Assembly: GCA_964440735.1 (NCBI GenBank)
Contig: CAYTTK010000076.1
Span: 1 to 12,599 of the forward strand
Reading direction: 5' to 3'
DNA length: 12,599 nucleotides
Source: CAZBWE01 sp964440735
GTDB taxonomy: Bacteria; Planctomycetota; Phycisphaerae; Sedimentisphaerales; Anaerobacaceae
Below the pieces are notes generated by a model, which ran no database searches, was not told the origin of the DNA, and saw only the letters and a program-made list of their open reading frames with translations. Both the position numbers and the translations under genes were made by a program. Below are positions 7,701-12,599 of the stretch, in pieces (position 1 is the stretch's first letter; each line of letters begins with the position of its first letter).

Positions 7701-8477
7701 TGGTACTTTTATAGAATTCTCGGTTCCGATTTAAATCCGATAAAGCAAACAAACCAACCGGCAGAATCCTTTGTTTATTTGAGCGCTTATCCCGAGGCGG
7801 GTTTGCGCGAGCTAAGCGACGATGAGTGGCAGCGCTTTGTCGAAAACGAAACGACAAAAATCCTGGCTGCGACCAAACTCGAAACATCATTACCACGAGT
7901 AACACAGATAGACCCCTCAGTCGGAAAAGAGCAAAAGACACGAGCACTGATTGCCATTATTCTGTCACTGTTCGCAATCGTTACTTATATATGGATTCGA
8001 TTCGGCAATGTCCGCTACGGCGTTGCGGCTATTATAGCATTGGTGCACGATGTATGCATCACACTCGGGGCGGTAACTGCCTGCACTTATATCGCAACAA
8101 CACCAATCGGGGAAAAACTTCTAATCGGTGATTTCAAAATCAACCTGGCGATGATAGCAGCTTTCTTGACGCTGATTGGATATTCACTGAACGATACGAT
8201 TGTTGTTTTCGACCGAATCAGGGAGAATCGCAAAAAGGCCCAGATAAATCCGAAGATAATTACCGACAGCATCAACCAAACTATCTCCAGAACGATTTTG
8301 ACATCATTTACGACATTTATAGTTGTGCTGATAATGTACATCTTCGGCGGGCAGGGCATGAGGGGTTTTACATTCGCAATCGGCTTCGGCGTTGTCATCG
8401 GCACTTATTCGTCTATTTCGATAGCCGCACCGATATTGCTGCTCGGCACAAAAGCCAAAAAGGAAAAAAGCAAATAG
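4788..8477 (+). CDS. secDF: SecD-SecF fusion, proton-driven preprotein translocase subunit
   Basis: The single 1229-residue chain carries SecD then SecF. SecDF uses the proton gradient to pull translocating proteins out of SecYEG on the periplasmic side. SecD has a first membrane helix at 7-23, DLAGGTSLIYEI (35-46), a periplasmic P1 head, then five helices at about 538-690. These include GMSVDANVLIFERIREE (598-614), where Asp602 is the expected proton-relay residue. SecF has its first helix at about 712-732, FTGGTSVQ (747-754), a periplasmic domain to about 1050, then five helices with IGYSLNDTIVVFDRIREN (1130-1147), including Asp1136. Fusion occurs in several phyla. The size is unusual: residues about 97-321 insert a charged, partly coiled-coil segment (clearest at 160-186) into P1, and the SecF periplasmic domain is about 300 residues rather than about 100. 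AAGGA at 4778-4782 supports the start. It follows yajC and converges on pgl with a 34-base gap. Confidence 0.95.
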   Translation: MGKNLLPKIVVIIVLVVLAAWTLYPPNKTLKPGIDLAGGTSLIYEIDTQDLEEDEKNGLAQKMITVLQRRIDPANIQNLIWRPHGNTRFEIQMPLANAEARKKRQNYEKSLSKLLAKNISPAVIMHSVKKQPEERAKDFNDFAEGDPNRLAILSELGTIYDERKNLQNKRDQLEEELQSTENTISSGGLDLERIKENRSVWAKLEQEKLQDALKEFTDSDNNIELLSGYVKKYTEWASILKQLTGPESGKNVQYEKVRKGLDKLNLTEDQINLILQMPPKSARRAEAIEALKAKFPDREVEIKNIIAAFDEYRPFRGRLDDPKDLQRMLKGAGILEFRLLPTQGHPAVDASAMAQYIEALKEKGPKYASDNKFVWCEIENIKEWRSFDDQRRPAIPGQFGDKYYVLASNKKEEVMLHRGSGSDWKLTKASAGREPQTGRRAVDFILDDKGGRMFGEITGKNIGRPLCILLDGIAISAPSINSKITTRGQITGSFSEDKQRDMVDKLNAGSLPARLIEQPISVKTIGPSIGADNRNQGIKAGIIGLIVVIGCMLTYYMLSGSIADAALCMNILFVLATMAVLRATFTLPGIAGIILTIGMSVDANVLIFERIREEQQRGSSLRVAIANGYQRALRTILDANITTLITAAILYWRASEEVKGFAIVLMLGIASSMFTALFVTRVIFDFLLAKRLIKDHLFMLRLIHKPNVNWMALRPVLLTISIVLTVAGIFVFFTRDDTKNNKYDIEFTGGTSVQINLKDGVQLSRQEVEDRIHRVGENLNNSGLATANIYSIGKSGRQYEINTTETNKTTTIITFIKADQANPSTVETVTKAIEKTQSKLAGRLNNLVVTQGTKNAGKFIITTSQMNKTIIKNVLITTFPKAQISEPTIDEVVNNAILSAFTNELQIKRNLQPEIISQEKITEELIDSYPELTDFLGGIKITCKIARETTAEDIDERLASLRFKPDMRELNWYFYRILGSDLNPIKQTNQPAESFVYLSAYPEAGLRELSDDEWQRFVENETTKILAATKLETSLPRVTQIDPSVGKEQKTRALIAIILSLFAIVTYIWIRFGNVRYGVAAIIALVHDVCITLGAVTACTYIATTPIGEKLLIGDFKINLAMIAAFLTLIGYSLNDTIVVFDRIRENRKKAQINPKIITDSINQTISRTILTSFTTFIVVLIMYIFGGQGMRGFTFAIGFGVVIGTYSSISIAAPILLLGTKAKKEKSK

Positions 8478-8511
8478 AAAATTAACCACTAATTAAGACG
8501 AAGCAAAGCAA

Positions 8512-9267
8512 TTACATTTCTTTTGCGGCTTCGCGGTCGATGAGCCAGGTGATTTTGTCAAGGGCAGGCCAAAGGGCGTGAATTGGATAGCGGACTTCAT
8601 CCGGCTCACTGGTTAAAACCTTCTTCAAAATGGCGGCTTTTTCCAGGCCGGAAACCAAAACAGCCAAATGAGAGGCAGCACATAAAACCGGATGGGTCAG
8701 GGTTATACGAGTTAACTTTTCATCCAAGACATATACCACACAGGCCAAATCATCTGAGTCAAAACAAGCATAGCTGTTAGGAAACAGCGAGCCGGTATGA
8801 CCCTCAACACCCATTCCGAGCACAATCAAATCAAATTCAGGAATCTGCTTTTCCGCCAGCCGGAAAACTTCCCGAATAGTTTGCTCATAATAGCGAACTG
8901 AAGCCAAAAAATCGCTGTGCTCAGTGGAAATGCGATGAATGTTTTCTCGCGGGATGGCAATTTTAGATAAAAAGGTATCTGCAGCCAGTTTGTAATTGCT
9001 CCATTGTGAATCCGGCGGGACGTAACGCTCATCTACCCAGAACAAATGTATCTTATGCCAGGGAAGCGATGTGGCTTTCGGCTCTTCACCTAAAAGTTGA
9101 AAAAAGCGTTCCGGTGTATGTCCACCGGATATTGCAACGTAAAAGACATTCCTTGCCTTTATCGCTTTTTTCGCATCAGCCACAAAGACATCAACACTCC
9201 TGCGGGCGAGCGTTTCAGCGTCAGAAACAATCTCCAGATTCGGTTTATGCTTTGCAGTGGTCCCCAT
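8512..9267 (-). CDS. pgl: 6-phosphogluconolactonase
   Basis: The 251-residue cytosolic enzyme hydrolyses 6-phosphoglucono-delta-lactone to 6-phosphogluconate in the oxidative pentose phosphate pathway. It has the family signatures AISGGHTPERFF (45-56), FWVDERYVPPDSQWSNY (76-92) and GMGVEGHTGSLFPNS (151-165), where His157 is the presumed catalytic base. The last motif usually reads GMGxDGHTAS, so Glu155 replaces Asp here, and SGGHTP replaces the common SGGSTP. The motifs are intact and the length is normal. The start ATG at 9265-9267 is preceded on the minus strand by AAAGGGG at a good distance and by an in-frame TAA two codons upstream, so no longer N-terminus is possible. No zwf or gnd partner is in the window. 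The gene is about 300 bases downstream of the PII-like gene and is probably transcribed on its own. Confidence 0.93.
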   Translation of the reverse strand: MGTTAKHKPNLEIVSDAETLARRSVDVFVADAKKAIKARNVFYVAISGGHTPERFFQLLGEEPKATSLPWHKIHLFWVDERYVPPDSQWSNYKLAADTFLSKIAIPRENIHRISTEHSDFLASVRYYEQTIREVFRLAEKQIPEFDLIVLGMGVEGHTGSLFPNSYACFDSDDLACVVYVLDEKLTRITLTHPVLCAASHLAVLVSGLEKAAILKKVLTSEPDEVRYPIHALWPALDKITWLIDREAAKEM

Positions 9268-9568
9268 AGCTTAATCCCCTTTCATCTCGCATTGGGACTA
9301 CGACAAGGTCTTTCAGTTTCGGCCGTGCTACGGCTGGCGCCTGCGCCCAAACGAGCAAGGCCGAACCTTAATGAATGCCCTGACGAGAGGGTGAACCTAA
9401 ACTATTTTCCACTCTCAGAGACGATTTGGCCAGAGAATTCTTCAAAAATAGAAAAATTTGCTTTTGAGCGCGGAGGTTTGCTAACTTTTGCTTATAAAAC
9501 AACTTACAGAATAACCATGTATCAATTAAACAAGAGATTATGCACAATTGGAAGGTAGAATCCCTTCG
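9268..9568. other. Intergenic gap of about 300 bases between the PII-like gene and pgl
   Basis: No credible gene lies here. A plus-strand frame extends into it from the antisense of pgl, but it has no ribosome binding site and no recognisable domain. The half nearest pgl is GC-richer and holds the inverted repeat at 9318-9365. The other half is AT-rich and should contain the pgl promoter on the minus strand, but no convincing -35/-10 pair could be picked out. A 5-bp hairpin (GAAGG/CCTTC, about 9551-9567) follows the PII-like stop without a T tract. Confidence 0.6.
9318..9365. repeat. REP-like imperfect inverted repeat upstream of pgl
   Basis: TTCGGCC (9318-9324) and GGCCGAA (9359-9365) form a perfect 7-bp outer stem. 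The pairing extends inward with mismatches through TGCT/AGCA. The centre contains a second GC-rich self-complementary stretch, GGCGCCTGCGCC (9336-9347). The design resembles the extragenic palindromes that many bacteria carry in multiple copies. It lies 51 bases before the pgl start and would fall in its leader or promoter. Confidence 0.5.
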
Positions 9569-9859
9569 TTATGTGATATCCTCAATCTCCCAAATAAATG
9601 CTTTTATTCCTTCTGAGCCGAGTTTCTTTCGCATCTGCCGGACACTTTCCATTATCTGTCTGGCCATGACCTCTTCAGTAACAATAAAAGTGCCGTAGTT
9701 TACGCCCGGCCAAACATCGGTATTCAAATGCGGCTCACTGAGCCGGCCTTTACCTAAAGTATTTGTGAACTTGGTGTAGCAATCGACACCGACAGAGACA
9801 AGTATCTCATTTACCTCTCCATCTATAGCGACATTGTGCACGATCAAAACAGCTTTCAT
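9569..9859 (-). CDS. PII-like / CutA-like small protein coupled to the RND pump
   Basis: The 96-residue protein starts MKAVLIVHNVAIDGEV and ends KAFIWEIEDIT, with a beta-alpha-beta-beta-alpha-beta pattern typical of the trimeric PII/CutA ferredoxin-like superfamily. Residues about 32-54 (from TNTLGKG to DVWPGVN) lie where PII proteins have their flexible T-loop, and GTFIVTEEVMARQIMESVRQM matches strand 3 plus helix 2. Similar small PII-like proteins are known next to RND-type efflux genes. The exact family name here is from memory, and the ligand is unknown. The start codon overlaps the RND stop in ATGA (9856-9859), with AAAGGG just upstream, so the two are almost certainly translated together. 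A sensor that modulates the pump through a bound metal or nucleotide is inferred. The classical PII uridylylation Tyr cannot be assigned. Confidence 0.65.
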   Translation of the reverse strand: MKAVLIVHNVAIDGEVNEILVSVGVDCYTKFTNTLGKGRLSEPHLNTDVWPGVNYGTFIVTEEVMARQIMESVRQMRKKLGSEGIKAFIWEIEDIT

Positions 9860-12599
9860 AATTGCCCTTTTGCATCAGTGGTCTTAAAACCTTCGAATAC
9901 ACTGTAAAGAGTAGGCATTAAAACCAGTGTAATAATTGTACCTACAACTAAACCGCCAATTACCGTTACGGCGAACGGCACCCAAATCTCAGAGCCCTCG
10001 TTTCTCGAAAGGGCCAGAGGTGTCATCGCCAGAATCGTGGTAGCAGTAGTGCATATCACAGGCCGCATTCTGCTGCGTCCACCTTCCATAATTGCCTTAT
10101 AGACGCTATGGCCTCGGCGGCGAAGTATGCCTATGAAACTGATTAGAACAATCCCGTCATTTACTACGATACCGACCATCATAACCAATGCAAGAAAACT
10201 AATAACGCTCATCGCCTGTCCCGTCAGAGCCAGTGCGATAATTACGCCCACAATACCAAACGGTATCGAAAGAAATATAATAAATGGGTCGCGTAAAGAC
10301 TCAAACTGCGAAGCCATTACCATATATACCAATCCCATTCCCAAAACTACAGCTATGATCAACAGTCTGAATGCTTCTGTTCTTTCTTTCTCGGCACCGG
10401 CAAACTTGTAACTGAAACCCGGCGGCGCCGGGATGGAACCAAGGACTTCCTTAACATCTTTTACCACCGAGCCGAGGTCCCTGCCGCTAATTTCGCCTGA
10501 GACCATAATATATCGTGCCTGGTCTTTTCGCTCAATCTTTGTCGGCCCCACGCCCTGCTCGATTGTAGCAATATTTGCCAGGCTGACCTGAGCGCCTGTG
10601 GGCAAACTAATAAATACATCCCGCAAATCTTCAATCCTGTCACGGTCCTTCTCCTGCAGCCGCACTTCTATATCATATTCATCCCCGCCCTCGCGGTACA
10701 TTGTTGCGGTAGTGCCTGCGAAGAATGTTTCAATGGTTTTACCAATGGTTCTTACATCAAGTCCCAGTTTCGATGCCTTTTCGCGGTCAACGACAACCTT
10801 AATCTCCGGCTTTTCTTCTTTTCGGCTGATTTCAACATCCTGGACGCCATCAATCGCCTCTATTGCCGCTTTAACAGAATCCGCATATTGTCGAGCCAAA
10901 TCCATATCGTGGCCATAAAGCTCAACAGCTAAACTGCCGCTGCTGCCGAATACCATTGCTTCGACAGGGTCCTCCGCGCTATAGCGGATGGTAACTCCCG
11001 GCATATCATCCGTAATTTCGCGAAGGCGCTTTATAACGTCGGCTGGGGTGGCATCTCGCTGACTTTTTGTTTTCAGACTGATAAACAAAATACCCTTATA
11101 GCTTTCCTCCTCTGTAGCAAAGTGACCGCCGCCGGCACCACCATAAACGCCCCAGCGGATAAAGCTATCCCGCCTTTCAGGGACACTATGTTCGACTATT
11201 TTCTGTAACTGCTGGGCTACAGCACCGGTACGCTCATACCTTGTGCCGATGGGCAATTCATAATTTGCCACTAAACGATTCTGGTCCTGCTCGGGGAAAA
11301 ATTCTGTGCCGATAAAGCCAACAAGGCCGATGCTCAAAACGAACAAAATAATACAGGAAATGAAAACTGTTTTACGATTGCTCAGCGACCAATTCAAAAA
11401 CCTGACATACAAGTCCTCTGTTTTATTTAAAACCTTCTCTCCCAAATTGTAAAACGAGTCCAATATAGATTTTAATGAACTTGTCTGACGACAGTCAAGA
11501 TTCGCATCACGCACTATTAAAATTTTTGAACATACCATCGGCACAAGCATAAGAGCCGTAAACAACGAAGCCGTCAGAGCCATCACAACAATAGCTGCGA
11601 ATTGGCCGAATACAATCGCCGTTATCCCGCCGACAAATATAATCGGCGCAAAAATGGAAATGGTCGTTAGTGTTGAAGCAATAACCGGTACGCCCACTTC
11701 ATTTGCTCCGAAAATGGCACCTTCCTTCGGCCTCTGGCCCTTGGTGCGATGGCGATTGATATTGTCAACAACAACTATTGCGTTATCCACAACAAGACCG
11801 ACGGCAATAGCCAGGCTGGCCAGCGAAGTTTCATTAATCGTGTAGTCGGCTAAGTACATTAAAAAGAAGGTAAAGATAAGCGAAGTGGGAATCGCAAGTG
11901 CAACGATAATGCTGGCTCGGAAGTCTCGCAGGAAAAAAAGGAGCACCATAAAAACAAAAAATATGGCCCATAAGACAGTACTACGTAAATTGCCCACTGA
12001 AGCCAATATAAACTCTGAATTATCCATCACCATCTTGGGTTCAACATCAGGCGGTAGATTCTTTTTTATCTCACCAAGTTTTTCTCTGACCGCCCGGGCG
12101 ACTTCGACCGTGTTTTCTCCGCTTTGCTTCTGGACAAACACAGCCATCGCCTTTTTGCCGTTCATTCGCACCTCATAGGTCCGCTCTTTGAAAAAATCTC
12201 TCACATCGGCAACGTCTTTGAGCTTTATAGGTATGCCATTTCGCCGAGCAATAACAACTTCAGCAACCTCCTGAGGACTGGAAAATTCCTCAGGTGTTCG
12301 CAGGAGATAATCCTTGTAACCGGTCTTTATGTTACCCCCGGGGGTACTGATGTTTTGAGCAGCAAGGGCTGAATTTACCTGCGCAACCGACAAATTCAAA
12401 GCAGCCAGCTTATCACGGTCAATATCAACTCGAATCTGCCGCTCCAATCCCCCGCGAGCCGTTACCGAAGCTACGCCTTCAACACGCTTAAGCGGGTCAA
12501 CTATCACGTCATCAACTATATCCTCCAAGTCGGGATAGCTGTCGTCAGCGGTAATTGCGATAATTGCAATTGGCATCATTGCAAGGTCAAACTTAAAAA
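9856..12599 (-). CDS. RND-family efflux permease (HAE1/AcrB-like), N-terminus beyond the window
   Basis: The minus-strand frame is open to the right edge (FKFDLAMMPI), so Met at 12579 is not the true start. By comparison with AcrB about 130-150 residues, including the first helix, are missing. Residues here are counted from that Met. The parts are porter subdomains (about 1-195), helices 2-6 (about 198-350) with VGLVVDNAIVVVDN (260-273), helix 7 (404-422), the second porter/docking region, and helices 8-12 (738-890) with MVGIVVNDGIVLISF (801-815). RND permeases sit in the inner membrane as trimers and export drugs, metals or lipids with proton antiport via an adaptor and an outer-membrane channel. 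Helix 4 keeps the key Asp265 (AcrB D407), with Asn266 at D408. In helix 10 the AcrB Lys940 position is Asn807, followed by Asp808. The substrate cannot be told. The stop overlaps the next gene. Confidence 0.93.
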   Translation of the reverse strand, partial: FKFDLAMMPIAIIAITADDSYPDLEDIVDDVIVDPLKRVEGVASVTARGGLERQIRVDIDRDKLAALNLSVAQVNSALAAQNISTPGGNIKTGYKDYLLRTPEEFSSPQEVAEVVIARRNGIPIKLKDVADVRDFFKERTYEVRMNGKKAMAVFVQKQSGENTVEVARAVREKLGEIKKNLPPDVEPKMVMDNSEFILASVGNLRSTVLWAIFFVFMVLLFFLRDFRASIIVALAIPTSLIFTFFLMYLADYTINETSLASLAIAVGLVVDNAIVVVDNINRHRTKGQRPKEGAIFGANEVGVPVIASTLTTISIFAPIIFVGGITAIVFGQFAAIVVMALTASLFTALMLVPMVCSKILIVRDANLDCRQTSSLKSILDSFYNLGEKVLNKTEDLYVRFLNWSLSNRKTVFISCIILFVLSIGLVGFIGTEFFPEQDQNRLVANYELPIGTRYERTGAVAQQLQKIVEHSVPERRDSFIRWGVYGGAGGGHFATEEESYKGILFISLKTKSQRDATPADVIKRLREITDDMPGVTIRYSAEDPVEAMVFGSSGSLAVELYGHDMDLARQYADSVKAAIEAIDGVQDVEISRKEEKPEIKVVVDREKASKLGLDVRTIGKTIETFFAGTTATMYREGGDEYDIEVRLQEKDRDRIEDLRDVFISLPTGAQVSLANIATIEQGVGPTKIERKDQARYIMVSGEISGRDLGSVVKDVKEVLGSIPAPPGFSYKFAGAEKERTEAFRLLIIAVVLGMGLVYMVMASQFESLRDPFIIFLSIPFGIVGVIIALALTGQAMSVISFLALVMMVGIVVNDGIVLISFIGILRRRGHSVYKAIMEGGRSRMRPVICTTATTILAMTPLALSRNEGSEIWVPFAVTVIGGLVVGTIITLVLMPTLYSVFEGFKTTDAKGQL

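Noticed and set aside
8470..8526. Imperfect inverted repeat (GCAAATAGAAA / TTTCTTTTGC) between convergent secDF and pgl as a bidirectional terminator
   Set aside because: The arms are AT-rich with a bulge, the loop is about 36 bases, and there is no GC-rich stem, so pairing is probably by chance.
9097..9558. Plus-strand frame of 153 codons across the start of pgl and the downstream gap
   Set aside because: It is largely antisense to pgl, has no Shine-Dalgarno and no recognisable domain, and its second half is the inverted repeat and AT-rich spacer.
1..12599. CRISPR array, insertion sequence, tRNA or integration site
   Set aside because: No regularly spaced repeats, transposase frames, cloverleaf-like sequence or attachment-type duplications were seen on either strand.

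Overview
This 12.6 kb window looks like a chromosomal housekeeping and envelope region of a Gram-negative-type bacterium. The best fit is a member of the Planctomycetota, perhaps Phycisphaerae-like. That placement is inference. It rests on a TPR protein that ends in two RNA polymerase alpha-CTD-like domains, a single-chain SecD-SecF with enlarged periplasmic domains, a SpoIID-like lipoprotein in a cell that shows no other sporulation gene here, and moderate G+C with AT-rich gene junctions. No mobile element, CRISPR array, tRNA or rRNA was seen.

Layout, plus strand: a probable end of an upstream gene is followed by a clear hairpin terminator (84-112). Next come a structured leader region, the TPR/alpha-CTD protein (365-1681) and a SpoIID/LytB-domain lipoprotein (1728-3011). 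The classic translocase block follows: tgt (3117-4217), yajC (about 4281-4703) and a fused secDF (4788-8477). Tgt makes queuosine-modified tRNA. YajC and SecDF are accessory parts of the Sec translocon, and this gene order is widely conserved. The junctions between these genes carry short degenerate repeats (TTGATTATT-type and GAATGCGT-type) and small palindromes.

Layout, minus strand: from the right edge, an RND-family efflux permease lacks its N-terminus because of the window boundary (9856-12599). It overlaps by ATGA a 96-residue PII-like/CutA-like small protein (9569-9859). A gap of about 300 bp with a REP-like inverted repeat follows, then pgl for 6-phosphogluconolactonase (8512-9267), which converges on secDF.

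The most interesting items are the TPR plus tandem alpha-CTD protein, the large insertions in both periplasmic domains of SecDF, and the tight coupling of an RND pump with a PII-like potential sensor. Most remaining open frames are antisense shadows of these genes.
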